From Notolepis coatsorum (lineage: Eukaryota > Chordata > Actinopteri > Aulopiformes > Paralepididae): DNA of 64,000 bases. The notes beneath the pieces were generated by a model. The model was given only the letters and a program-made list of their open reading frames with translations. It was not told the DNA's origin and made no database searches. Numbering within the stretch: the stretch's first letter is position 1; every line of letters begins with the position of its first letter. Below are positions 45,266 through 57,761 of this stretch, in pieces. Where the stretch lies: assembly GCA_963971535.1 (NCBI GenBank), contig OZ020586.1, positions 75,793,665 through 75,857,664 of the forward strand. Direction: 5' to 3'. The translations under genes were made by a program, and so were the position numbers.

Positions 45266-47985
45266 CCAAACAATCAAATATCTTACTGTTAGATCCTGAT
45301 CGATCTGGCCAGTATCACGTCTTCGTCTGTTTGGCTCTCCATCCAATTCCTCTGCGTTGTGTACTTTTAATGGTCCTGACGTCTCGGACACTAGCTGATA
45401 AGATCCTTATCTCTCCCCGTTAGTACAATCCGCAAACCATAATAATTCTCCACCTCCGTAAGAATTCGACACAAATACATTACAAGGAAAAGCGTGGTTT
45501 ATTTGATAAACAGAAACCTCAGCTCAGATGTTAACAGATGTTATTGTCCTTGAAAAGTCTATTCTAATGATCTTTCGGTGTGTTCGTCTATCGTCCTTTT
45601 GTTATTCAGTCCAATAGTGTTCAGGCCTGGTCGTCAGCCTAACCCTCCTCGCGTTAGCCGAAGCTAATGATGATGTGGCATTCTTCCTCCCCCCCCCCCC
45701 CTCTCGATGAGAGGAGAGAGTGTCTTCTGTGTGATCTCAGTCCTACTCGCTCTTGGTCTGCCTTACACCCGGAAACACCGTTCGACTTATAGATCTTCGT
45801 CGTAACAACGATGGCCCCGCCTTCTGGTTGTCATGTGCCGCGCTGTCATGACAACCGCGTTTAACCTTTACACACATTTCACGTTTCATTAAGATGAACC
45901 TCTCTCCCTCCTGCTCTGGGCCTACACTCTCTCTTATCAATTTGTTCTTACAAGGAATTCAAAACAAAACACCCTCGCTGGCAGTGTATTCAATCCACTG
46001 GTCACCGTTCTATCACCATCTTCCATGCACATTTCGATCTCACCGTTTTAGCTGTGGTCATCTCCCCCCAATCTATACATCACATACATTGAAAAAGCAC
46101 CCCAAATCCTTCATTCCCCCCTTTCTTGATTCTTAATCAACCTTCAGAATCAACAGACTACTTGGTTTTTCAATTAATTATACACAAAAATAGACTCATA
46201 CCAATGAGGGCCCCGCCGTCTGCTGTTTGCCTTTTGTTTTCGATTACCCGCATCACACCCAAACCAGAAAGGCTAAACAACGGTCAGGGAGAAGAGAGAG
46301 AGAGAGAGACAGAGAAAAACACAGATTGCAACTTTTCAGACGACACACCTAAACCCTTCGGCCCCCCTATTAGGTACCCCACGTCCAAATCAGAGCGCTC
46401 CCTTCCCTCTTACAGTACACCTCCCATCTTGGGCCGGTCCCGTCTCCTAGGGCAAGGGCCCCTTTCAGTGACGGCTCCTTTCCTGAGCTGGTCCCCCTTC
46501 CAGGGCGGTCCCCTAGGCAAAAATGTCTCCCCTGGTCTGCTACTGCTCAGTGTCTCTGGCTGTCCTCTCCACATCTGCTCCTCCACCGCCGCCGTCTCCT
46601 CTCTCTCGTCGTGGATGGTCTGTGTACCAGGCTGCAGTGCCTGGCCCCTGCGGCTTCCTCCTCCTCCAGTCTGTCTCCTGGTCGTCTCCACCGCTGTCGG
46701 TGTCTCCCCCCGCTCAAAGCAGAAACACAACACCAGCAGTCGTCTGTACATTCGACTTCCCTTGTTTTGCTATTAGTCTACCACCTTCTCCACACCCATA
46801 ATCTGTCCTACAGGGCTGTTCCCTGTTTGTTGTCTTCCGGCGTGACACCCGCAGCTAAACGATACCCACTCCGTGCTCTATCTGTTCATCCCAGGTTGAC
46901 CCCCAGCGCGCGCCAGTTCTTCTGGTGACGTGTCTTCAAGACTCTGCCTATTAGGTGTGAGAAAGCCCCACTAGAATTCAAATTCCCTCTTTATTCCATA
47001 ATTAACCCATTCAAATAACTGCACCTCCTCTCTGTGCAATTATTATTTAATCCATTGTATGATTAAACTCTATTTAATTAACCTGTATATCTATATTATT
47101 ATTATAATAGATCCACTCTCTGTGCTGCAGTAGATTCTCTAACTTGACTCACTCCCCCACTCCACCACTAGATGGTAGTACAGACTTATATCTAAATATT
47201 CCCCTATGGGTAATGAAAACTCCCCCGCACTACCCCCCCTCCGCCACTAGGTGGCGACCTACTCCTCCTCTATGGTGTTTTAGTTGACGTGTCACTTCCT
47301 GGTTCTTATCTGTTGTTATCTCCTCGTGGTGCTCACGGCCATTTTGTCTCGGTGCAAATGGCTACTCTCTCAAACAAACGGCCGCTGCCCTTCCTTCCAA
47401 GGCCTAAAAACACAGCTGTTTTTCCTCTCTTTCCTATCCATTATCAGGGGACGCTTTCTCAGACTAATGCTCTTGCCTGATCGGACATAATACACACTGG
47501 TACAATCTCCTTTCGACTTTCCTTCTGTTATGAAAACAGTCCCGCCATTAACAATTTTTCGATCTGGTTCAAGCGTTCCCCCCCCCCCCCTTTCCTCATC
47601 TCGCATTTACCCTCCTTAAACCAAAACTGTGCAGCCTGCCTCGTTTGCTTTCATTCTCTGTAGATAACACCCTCGATTTTCACCATGGCTCTCTGCTCAT
47701 ATTATTACAGCTGGCTTCTCTGTTGCTTTTATTTGGCTTAAAAGATCAAAACAACCGTGTGTGCACAGTGAACTCACATTTTTGATCGGAGCGCTGTTTC
47801 TCCTACAGCGCTGGTTCGCCTCCTGACCGCTCGACTCGCCGCTCTCTCCCAGGGCTGGCCGGCCTTGCTCGATCATGATTCTCCCACACACGATGACTGT
47901 TGTCCACTGTCGTCCCATTATTGAAAAAGTCTTTTTCCGTTGTTCTTATCTCTTGCAAATCCGGCTGTCAGGGCACGGGACTGGT
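45266..47985. other. Unresolved stretch, pyrimidine-rich
   Basis: No gene recognised. Long frames at 46126-46801 on both strands are Ser/Pro/Leu-rich and follow the C/T-rich composition; no domain motif. Homopolymer C runs lie at 45689-45701 and 47578-47590. 45290 starts TGTTAGATCC and could be an LTR edge, but no matching end or duplication was found. Confidence 0.4.
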
Positions 47986-48168
47986 TCTGGTCACGCTGGT
48001 CCAGGTCAGTTAACCCGTTGTCCGCCGGGGATGCAGATCTGCTGTTCTGGTACCCTGAGGGACTTGGGCTTTTTCCAGGGGGAAAAATGCCAGGTCGGTC
48101 CGGGTGTCACGGGGTTAGGCGCTATGGAGACCCTTGTTGGATACATTGTACTCTGCACTGTCGTAATG

Positions 48169-48287
48169 GCTTACGGCCATGCCAACCTGTACACGCCCGA
48201 TCTCGTCAGATCTCGGCCGCTACGCAGGTTGGTCCTGGTTAGTACTTGGTTGGGAGACCGCCTGGGAATACCAAGTACGGGGTGCTT
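48169..48287 (+). rRNA. 5S rRNA-like sequence, copy 2 (probable pseudogene)
   Basis: 119 bases from GCTTACGGCCATGCCAACCT. It keeps CGCCCGATCTCGT, CTGGTTAGTACTTGGTTGGG and AGACCGCCTGGGAATACC. The internal control region is altered (CCGCTACGCAGG for AAGCTAAGCAGG). It shares TGTACACGCCC and TTGGTTGGG with the 23.8 kb copy. No T-run terminator follows. Pseudogene within the repeat. Confidence 0.75.
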
Positions 48288-49464
48288 GGGGCTGGTTCTC
48301 CATTATTTTCGCTCTTCTCTTACGCATGGCGAAGAGGGGCCTGTTGGGGTGGTCTTTGACCTTCTCGGGGGACCCTGTGCTTCCCGTATCGCCGGGCCCG
48401 GTCCGAAGTAATGTTCCGTCGACCCGTAGGCCTGGGATAACCTTGTTGGAAACTGAAACACTTGTCCTGCGGTAGTGTCTGCAGGTACGTTTTGGAGTTT
48501 TTCTTGAGGGGTTATGGGACCAACCACCGCATAGGGTAACGACAGGGTGGTTGGTTCTCTGGTGTGTTGGAGCTGAGTCAACTCCCGGGTTACCCGGTTG
48601 AGTGTGCCCCTGCACGTTCATGACGTCTGCCAATCGTGTCAGCCTTCACTGCCTCATACCCGCTGGGTTTTTTAAGGGAGGCTTTGTCATGGTGATCAAC
48701 AATGCCAGTATACGCCCCTTCCGCCGGGGCGGCTGTTTTCAGCTGACCCCTCTGGCGCCTGTCTCGTCCGCAGTGCTCCAGGCTCGGGTTACAGCCTGTT
48801 GCCTGGTTTCCCCGGTGCGCTGCCTGCTTCCGTTGGTAAGCCTTTTTTGGGTGCTTACGGCCATGCTGACTGCCTGTGCTGCAGGGTCAGTGTGCCAGGC
48901 GGTGTGCTATTGGGGGGTAAGGGCCCGCTCTTGAGAGGGGCCTTATCCGAATACGCTGGCGATGTGGGGGGCGGTGTCACTAAGTGACCACCTGGTGGGG
49001 TCTTGATGCTGGCATCATGGACCTCTCCGGGCCCCCGTTTTCCAGGGGATCCAGTCCCTTTGGTGGGTGTGGGTCTTCCTTCATGCTCCGCTGCTACGGC
49101 CTTGCCACGGGGTTGGGGTTGCTCTTGACCCCGTGATTTCTGGGGGCAGTAACGAGGTTGTTCCTTCCGTTCGTTCCCGGGTGGCATGCGAGTTGTGCGT
49201 GTGTGTAGTCGTGGGTTCAGGCCATGGTCTGCTCACCCTGTGCGTTGAGTTGCTTGAGTGCCTCTTCGCACGGTCGGGTCCGTCGCCCTCCTGTGATCCT
49301 CCAATAGGGGGGGTGCCCTCCATTAGGGGGGGTCGGGGGGGCTCGGTCCTCCCTGATCTGATGGTTGTGGGGGGCCTCAGTGGGGTGTATTTGTCGGCCG
49401 ATGGCTCTCGCTCGGCCTCCCTTGTGCGGAAGTGACGCAGAGCGAGATCCATTACGGAACAGAA

Positions 49465-49754
49465 CGATAGGTTATGACTATAACCAAGTTCTGTTAGTAA
49501 TGGTGACGCTCGGCGTCCGACGCCGCTGCAGCCCTTGATCTCACCTTGTGGTGAAAGCTTGGGAAGGAGGCGAGTAGGTGGCCACACACCTGCTTATGAG
49601 GGAAGCTGATAGGGGTGTGGTCAGACGAATATTGGGATGTAAAGGTACATTGTGGAATTTTTATTCAGTGCGTGTGCACAAGCGAGGTACAGTGCGGAAG
49701 TGACGCAGAGCGTCACCATTACTAACAGAACTTGGTTATAGTCATAACCTATCG
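49465..49754. repeat. Stem-loop (MITE-like) module, copy 2
   Basis: 290 bases with about 46-base inverted repeats beginning CGATAGGTTATGACTATAAC. TTAA abuts its outer end, at a position where the SINE consensus itself reads ACACTTAACC. Confidence 0.8.
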
Positions 49755-49865
49755 TTAAGTGTCTTGCTCAAGGACACTTCCACACATTGCCCGGGAGGAG
49801 CGGGAATATAACTGGGAACCTTCCAATTACCAGACTACTGCTCTACCTCCTGAGCCACTGTCGCC
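49755..49865 (-). mobile_element. tRNA-SINE head fragment
   Basis: The minus strand from 49865: GGCGACAGTGGCTCAGGAGG, then a degraded B box and GAAGTGTCCTTGAGCAAGAC. Same type as the SINE at 44235-44602. It is cut at ACACTTAA by the composite repeat. Confidence 0.7.
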
Positions 49866-50410
49866 TTCTCAACCATATAAGTCCGTTTTGAAATTTTCTG
49901 GACACCCCATGTACTTGCAGTTGTCTGTATTGTCTGTATTTGGAAGTTAGTCCAAAATAACTTGGAGTTGTGGGAAACATGTAATAACTTACTCAGTCGA
50001 ATGGATCCGGTTAATACGATTTATTAACTCAGAATGAAAGTATCAAATACAGAGTAGTCAGAGATATGGGGATGAAGACACGTCCTCTATGTAAAGACAA
50101 GTCTGTTATGGGACAGAGGGATGAGACAAGCTCCTATTCCCCCCACAGAGTGTGAATGTGACATATCACAAGAAATCTATCTCTATTACTGTCTATTACT
50201 GTGAATGAACACAACAGTCTTAGACGATCAAGTTTATAATTGTTCCTCTGAAAACTTAATATGGAGTTAAGTTCTTATTTCAGAAGTTACAGTATTTCAG
50301 TTTATACCTATCTACTTCCTTCACTGCCTACAACTTCCTTACACTGTACTCAAACCTACCTACCTCAACCTATAGTATACCCATACCACTGTATAATAGA
50401 CTGTATACTT
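49866..50410. other. Intergenic stretch
   Basis: No gene recognised; A/T-rich. Confidence 0.4.
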
Positions 50411-51025
50411 ATGAGGTGTAAAGTACTTGAGTAATTGTAATTCGTTACAATACTTAAGTACTGTTTTTGGGGATTTGTACTTTACTCAAGTATGATTAGG
50501 TTTGTATATACTTGTACTTTTACTCAATTACATTTCAGAGAAAAAAAACATACTTTTACTCCTTACATAATTTATAATGCAGACCTACAAAGTACAAAGT
50601 ACAAATCTCGCAGGTCCAACAATTTTAATTAGTATATTTGTTTCTCTGGCCAAACTAATGTTAATGTTATTAATCCTGCGGCAGCACTTTATTTAAAAAC
50701 AGCCAATCAAATCCCCTTCAATGGAAAATTAACCCGCCCATACCCATGCTGATTGGTCCTTGTGCAAGACTAGAAAGCGGGGATCTTTGATTAAACACCT
50801 GCTATGAGAAGAATAGACAGTCAGAGTGACAAGCTACAGAAGATGGCCACAAACGACGAGTGATGAAGAGGACGAAACGGAACATTAAAAAAAAAATTTA
50901 CTTTTACTTTTTAGTACTTGTAAAAGTAGAAATTTTTTACTTTTACTCAAGTGTGTTTTTAGCCAGATACTCTGACTTTTACTTGAGTAAGATTTTGAGA
51001 CGGTACCCATGATACTTTCACTTAA
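50411..51025. mobile_element. hAT-like MITE
   Basis: Both flanks carry GTACTTGAGTAA / TTACTTTTACTCAAGTGTG-type motifs in inverted orientation, typical of a widespread fish hAT family. No transposase. Boundaries are approximate and no target duplication was established. Confidence 0.6.
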
Positions 51026-51056
51026 AGGCCCACTTGCAGGTTGTATTTTTGTTCAA

Positions 51057-51706
51057 TAAACAAAGTTCGCAACCTGGGCGTCATACTGGACTCCACCCTC
51101 TCCTTTCATTCCCACATCAAAACAATAACCAAATCAGCCTTTTTCCATCTCAGGAACATTTCCCGACTCCGGCCATCTCTCCCCGACTCCGTAGCAGAGA
51201 CTCTCATCCACGCTTTCATCACCTCCCGTCTGGACTATGCAAACTCTGTCCTCATAGGGCTACCCAGTAATGCCCTGAACAGGCTACAATATGTCCAAAA
51301 TTCTGCTGCCAGGGTTCTCACCCGCACAAAGTCCTGGCACCACATCACCCCCACCCTCATCCACCTCCACTGGCTTCCAGTCAAGTCTTGCATCAATTTC
51401 AAGATCCTCCTCATCACCTACAAAGCCCTTCACTCCCTTGCCCCCCGGTACCTAGCGGACCTCCTCCATCCCTACATTCTGCCCCGGAGGCTGCGGTCCT
51501 CTGACTCCGGTCTCCTCTCCATCCCCACCACCAACATGGGGACTGTTGGTCCCAGAGCCTTCTCTGTGGCCGCACCCACCCTCTGGAACTCACTCCCTCC
51601 AAACATCCGTAGTACTACATCCCTGCACTCTTTCAAATCCCAACTCAAAACCCACCTTTTCACCAAATTTGTAAATGACTCTTTTCTTTCTTTTCTTTCC
51701 CTTTGA
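51057..51706 (+). pseudogene. L2-like LINE ORF2 C-terminal fragment
   Basis: An open frame of about 215 codons: VRNLGVILDSTLSFHSHIK, AFFHLRNISRLRPSLP, AETLIHAFITSRLDYANSVL, RLQYVQNSAARVLTRTKSW, HITPTLIHLHWLPVK, LWNSLPPNIR. It ends naturally near 51706. The RT catalytic core is missing (5' truncation). Close relative of the copy at 40030-40575. Confidence 0.85.
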
Positions 51707-52470
51707 TTAATATCTTGTTGTTGTAATAGAAAATTAATCGCATATTTTTTATCTGTTCTAAATCTACCTTAAACGGATCTTTTTCAAGTTTTAATACTCT
51801 TATCAACATAAGAGTCAACAAATGCTTGCTTTATGCAGCCATTTAACACAAAAGGATGACCCTCATGCATTGCAAATTTGCATCAAATTCAAAACAAAAT
51901 AACCTAAAAGAAAAGAATCATTTAAAACAATGAACTGAAAGGGGGCGCTAGAACGCCATCGCTTTAATCAATGGGGAGACTGCGAGATTTGCGAGTGCTT
52001 AAAATATATCTTATATTATAGCTATGGGTCTAATACACCCGTCGATTGTCAGTGAGTTGCTTCCAGTCAACATGCATTTCTGTTTTATACCATTTTGAAT
52101 ATGAGTATAGTTTTGGTGATTCTTAGTAATCTCAGGAAAAGACGCGATAATAGCGTTTTAGTGGAATACACTAAACACGTTGTCATTTTTCGCCTGATTA
52201 TCGAATCTTCCTGAAATCAACGCTAGATTATCATTATTATCCTTCCTCGTGCATACATGAAATGGCCCTCGTAGCGCGGCGTTCCCCCCCCCCCCCACCT
52301 CCTGCACCCAATGGCACACAGCCACACACACACACACACACACACACAGACAGCTTCGATCGAGGTAGAAAGAAATATCAGATCAATGCAAGATTTTATA
52401 TATAGGTCTCTGATGTAATGCAAAAAAAAGAATCCAATTATCTGATCGCCATTCCAGTTATCCACAGCGA
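51707..52470. other. Intergenic stretch
   Basis: No gene. A C-run at 52285-52299 and (CA)n at 52321-52348. Confidence 0.45.
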
Positions 52471-53177
52471 TCCTGTCCCCGACATTACCGAGCGTTACAC
52501 ATGAACGGGTGGGCGGGGTTAGTGTTCCATGCCATCGTTGTAAAGGCCTGCCTCGCCTGAGTATTTAAACCTTGCTTGCACGGCTCAGATCGGCCCAGAA
52601 AAGAAACTACACCATTTGTAATAGAGTGCAATACCGGCTGGAAGGCATAGGCGGCGGTATTTGCCCTTTTGCGAGCTCAGACCCATTCCCAATGATAACA
52701 TCAGGCTGGAGGGATGAAAATTAATGGATATAGCTAATAAAAGAAATAACGATTAAAACCCGACTATACTCGTGATTGGCGCTGAATGAGTTAATGCCAG
52801 GGACCTGTATGTTGCTGTTAGAAGCCCTACTGCAACGCCGGACACTGTAAGGTCTCCGGGCACAGATTTTTACTAGACGGCAAGGCTATAGGTTCAATCG
52901 GTCGCATCCAAACGTCTACGGGACATCCAATGCATATGCTGTGATTGATTATGCCGTGGCCCTAATCGACATTGGATGTACCAGATGGCGATCAAACAAT
53001 TGGAATCAATTAAAACAACTGCAGATTATGGTGGAATGGTTGGTTATTAAGGATTTAAACTGACTTGTGTTCCACGTGTCAAGAGCACAGCAGATAAAAG
53101 CAGATTTCCCAAGTTCAATACAAACTCTAGACTTTAAGTGTAAGAGCCAATTATTAGAATGTGTACCTAAGGTCCTG
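52471..53177 (+). promoter_or_regulatory. Unique-looking sequence, possible promoter or conserved element
   Basis: No repeat of the window matches here. GGGTGGGCGGGG (GC-box-like) at about 52508 lies about 50 bases before TATTTAAA at about 52561. No ORF follows. This is a weak, composition-based suggestion; it may equally be plain unique DNA. Confidence 0.25.
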
Positions 53178-53706
53178 GGGCCCTCATTTATCAATGGTGC
53201 GTACGCACAGATATGTGCGTAACCCGTGCGTACGATCATTTATAAGCAAAGTGTGGGACTTATCAATTTGAACGTGTGCTTGACTTTGTGCGTATATCTA
53301 CGCACAGCTCTAACCATGCGTACCTGGCGCCCAGCGGTAGAATATGAATACTGCACATGGAAATAAGCTTTCGTGCATTAGTTTGACTGACGTGTTCGGT
53401 ATGACCCGTAATTCATTATAGTTAATTGTAAAATAGCGACAGTAGTGTAATTATAACGGGCTCACGCGCGAACAAGAGGTTGGCCTGCTTGTTTGGCACG
53501 GGGGGCAGACGCAGAACACCCACCTCCAAACGCGATTAAATATTGTTTAAAATAAAAAGCGAAATACTATTATTTTGTGTCATGTTTCCAAATAAGATTG
53601 GTCACAACGAAATGCTTTCTACTTCAATTTGTTGGTTAGAATAGATGACCTCCGTTGAAACTTCACTGAGACTAACACAGTCTATTTGTGAGCTCCCGCA
53701 CAGACG

Positions 53707-53860
<154 letters not shown>

Positions 53861-54539
53861 TAGGGGGGGGGGATAACAAAGTAACAAACATAGTGGACAG
53901 ACACAACATATAAATATGATGATGGAATTCAAGTTCGCGTTTTTATTGATCACATAGGCAGGCTATACATGGCGTAGGCTACATGGCAGTGAGATTCATT
54001 GTTCTTGTATGCTCTCATATTATTGTTATAGTATATGCTATTGTCAAGAAGGAAGTACATTCTTTTCAATCGTGGCTTTAATTCGTATAGCCGAGAAGCA
54101 GTCTCCTATCAGCTTAATTAATCCCGACCCATCTCAGCCACAGCATAACTGAAACCGGCTATGGAAACAAATCATAAATAGACTACTGTAAATAAAATAG
54201 CCTATAACATTATAAAGGATAGGCTATAGCAGGGGTTCCCTTTCTTCCCCGAGCCCCACGATTCCTTGGAGACATATAGGAATATGATATAGGCTATACA
54301 TGGGTCCGTCAGCGAGGAGATTTAGCCATTTGAGAATAGGCTATTATGGCCAAACGAGGGCCTATAGCCTATAAATATTATTAAATGTTTTCATAAGCGT
54401 AAAGATACAAGGACAACAGTTATATTAACGATCAAGTTAGTTTACTGTATGCAGGCTTCGCGGGGCTCCGTGTGACGGTGTGACATGTCTGTGCCATGCT
54501 GCGTTATGCGCAAATTACTGTTGCATAATGTAGGCTATG

Positions 54540-55388
54540 TGTAACTGAGGGGTACAATTCCCTGACTGTATGGTTAGATATGATACTTACTACCACTACC
54601 TCTTGTACTTTAGACTCTGGCCACCCAGTACTAGGTATGAATATGTTGAACACTCCCACCTGATAAACGGATCCAACACAAATGTACCAAATCGAAAGTT
54701 TGAGTTTTAATACATAGCAAAAGGTATGTACAACGATCACTTAATTACATTTATGATTTGAAATAGTATGCACTTTTATGGCAAATGAGTATTCGTAGGT
54801 AGATCAATATCGAATGTCCAATCTCTGATTGCGCAGGAAGCAAATATACAACCTGGAATATTTAGGGAACAATAGCGATGATACTTGAATGATTATATAG
54901 CTGGATACACTAGGGGAAGGTTCCGACTGCTTGTAGGACAGCTGGAGGGGGGGGGGGGGGGGGGGGGGTTAGAGAGTCACTGGCTGGATCCCGTCTGGCC
55001 GAGGGTATCTTGGGAGAGTCCACAGTTGTGCGACACGGTGCCCAACGATCCTCGATCCACAGATGAATGCAGTTGGACCCTCTGTGGCTGGCGTCCTCCG
55101 GTCCACGACGGAGAGACGTGAGGCGACCTCACTGTGCAGAGCGCCGTCTCACCTGTCGTCCTCTCCGGGGGGGGTATTTCCAACACACCGCAGTGTTGGC
55201 CTTTATCCATAGAATAATCAAAGTACTCAAAGCATAATCCAAGCCGGGGAAGGCTAGCCGTCGTCGGTAGAATAATCCAATATACAGGTCCACTCGCTCT
55301 TTGGCCTGGAGCTCCTCGGGTGCAGCTTCACGTGGGGTCAACCACCCTGGATAAGCGTCCAGCTGATGCCCGAAACGATGGGGGTGCT
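54540..55388 (-). repeat. BEL/Pao 3' LTR, truncated
   Basis: Matches 57762-58612; the distal 570 bases are missing. The deletion junction is at about 55388, where protease codons pass into AGTAATCAGCACCC of the LTR. Confidence 0.85.
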
Positions 55389-57717
55389 GATTACTGAATG
55401 CAGCGGACGCGAGCAGAAGGGTCTTCTCTGACCCGTCATCAAGGACGGCGTAAGTGTCCATGACTTTATTCTGGTAGCTCAATGTCACACGGACTACCTT
55501 TAAGAGCACTCTGGCTCCGCTGCTGCTGGCGGGGTCGATGTACATGACGCTTGCTTTGCTGCTTGATGGTGCAGGTGGAGGCCGCCGTCTGTTACTGTCG
55601 TGGAGTATGTCCAGATGGGCTCCATCGCACCGACTGCACCTTTTCTTTAAGCGGCATTCGGCTGCCATGTGTGATCGCGCACAGCGAAAACAGCGTCTGT
55701 TGGACTTTATCCATTGACTCGCTTCCTCCGCATTCATCTTGGGGAATGAGTCACATTGTGACAGCCAGTGTTCTTTCTCACAGTAGGGGCACACTATCTT
55801 CCACTTCTCCTTTCTTGAGGGGGTACTGTGGCTCCTACTGCTTGGCACTGACTCCGATTGGTGCATGACAGTCACCGATCTTCTTCCATCATTTAGTCTC
55901 CTGGTTCCTTCTCTGGAGCCAGGGGTGCTCCGTCCGAATGTATCTAGCCGTAAGCTGCTGACTTCTCTCGCCAGGAAGTCGGCTAGATCGAGGAGGTTCG
56001 GTTCGGGGCCATTAGGGTCTCGGTGGTGTCTCTGCCGCCTAAAGCGCTCCTGTCGGGCGGGCGGTAGCTTCTCCAAGATCCTCTCTACATTTGAGTTGGC
56101 GTATAGTTCATGCCTACCCTTTTCCCTCTGCGCTCCCAGCATCCCTACCAGGGACTGCACTCTGATGGACAGGTCGTCCAGTGCTCGATTGTCTGTTGCT
56201 GGGGGTAGGCGGTCGATGTGCCTGATCTCCTGGATCACGTAATCCCATATACGTCCATATCTCTGGTCCAACGCTACCAGCGCTGCGGTGTATGGGGTCG
56301 TGGAAGTGGCGTAGGCGAGCGCTATGTTGTGCGCGCGGGGTACCTTTAAATGCTTCAGTAGTATCGCGTATTTATGGCGTTCATCAATGACATCCACCAA
56401 CATTGTCTCCAGACACATGCGGAGCTCCGTATACTGGGCCCGGTTCTCCTGGGTGAAGTCTGGTACCATAGGTGTGCCAATGTATGACGCGGATTGTTGA
56501 TACATCGGCGAGCGTTGGGGGAGAGGCCTCCTAGGCGAGTCTCCTCCTGCTCCTTGGCGTGGGCTGGTACCGGCTGTGTACCATGGCCCGCTGGTCCAGG
56601 TGCTGTTCCTCGGTGCGGGTCGTGCGTCGTGCTCACCCGTGAATAGCGTCGGGGGTCTGTAGCGCAGCTCCGCGGGGGTATAGCCTGGGCTGTACTGGAC
56701 CTCCTGGTCCGGTAGAGTACTGTGCTGTCGTCGGGCGTGGTTCTCCTCCTCTTCCTCTTCGTCTTCCGTTAGGTCATCCAGGGCTTGTAGTCTCTGATTT
56801 AGCCTCTCCGCAGTGTATGCTGCTCCTTCCCGGTGGCTGGGTCTCGCTTGGACCGGTTGGGGAAGGGGGTCTGCGGGGGGTATAGACCTCGTCTGTTGGT
56901 CAAGTTCAGGGTCGCTTACTCGGCTAGGGGATGCCGCCCTGGAGTGATGTCTAGACGAGTTCCTGGAGCCTCTGGTGGAGGGAGGGGGTGTTGTCCTTCT
57001 GATCAGCTGTTCTATTAGTTGCGCTTGTGCTCTGTCGCGCTCGGCTTCGCGCTTGGTGAGATCCGATTCTCTCTGGGCACCGGTGGCGGCGCGCTGGGCG
57101 TCAACCGGTCTCTAGCTATATTCTCTTCCATCTGAATGCGTCTTATTTCCAGGCGTATGTGTTCTTCTTCGCTCCGTTGCTGTATCTGCAATCGATCGCG
57201 TTCACCCTGGAGTCTATCGCGTTCAGTAGAGGCTTTCAGGCTGACGAGGAATGCCTGCTGTAGTGTCCTCTCTGCCTCGCTGGGAGAAGACGGTTGTATA
57301 GGGGAGCCGTCCCTTGGGGTACTCCGTGCGGAGTCATGGAGCTCTATCTCCACGGTGCTCTCCTCATCTTCTTCCGTGCCGAGTTCTCTCTCGGTAGTGG
57401 GACTCGTCGGGGACTACTTCTTCGGTATTGGCGGGGTGTAAAGTCAAGTCTGGTTCCCCCTGGTCCCCACCGTGATCTTGGTCAGTTACATTAGAACCCA
57501 TAGGGGCCTCTATGGTCGGGGTAGCCTGGTCGTTAGGGTTAGACATAATTTTACTTTCTAGTTTTACCGCGTTTACTGTTGGTAGAAGACTAGGTTGTTG
57601 ACTGACAGCGTAAGCCTCTAGGTACTGAGGGAGCTGTCGTTTGCGCCGCAGGCGTTGTTGGTTAGGAGGATCGTTTCGTAGAGTGTTCATCATAGGCCAT
57701 TTTAATATTAATAACAC
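55129..57717 (-). pseudogene. BEL/Pao gag-protease, frameshifted, fused to LTR
   Basis: Pieces lie in several frames: 57717-57364 (N-terminal), 57353-57015 (charged coiled coil with ERDRLQ repeats) and 56505-55129 (main piece, 458 codons). The main piece holds the gag-like region FTQENRAQYTELR to RILEKLP, two zinc-finger-like clusters (CPYCEKEHWLSQC and CFRCARSHMAAEC, then CSRCDGAH) and the protease start with the DDGSEKT active-site motif. After LASAA it runs into LTR sequence, giving about 85 novel C-terminal residues. Inactivated. Confidence 0.85.
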
Positions 57718-57761
57718 TATATTAATATTACACTGATTACCCTCCGGCTCGAAGGACCAAT

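Larger units (their letters stand above)
47990..49754 (-). mobile_element. Composite 5S-carrying repeat, copy 2 (truncated, inverted)
   Basis: Read on the minus strand from 49754: the stem-loop module, then TTCTGTTCCGTAATGGATCT and the body, collinear with 22326-24120 including the 5S-like segment. Homology ends at about 47990 (GGTCCAGGTCAGTTAACC side), so the remaining 3.4 kb are missing. Identity is moderate with indels. Confidence 0.8.

Noticed and set aside
46126..46801. Possible 216-codon gene
   Set aside because: Frames are open on both strands in C/T-rich DNA, with no domain or splice evidence.
45290..46960. LTR retrotransposon boundary
   Set aside because: A TG start was suspected, but no matching CA end, second LTR or target duplication could be found.
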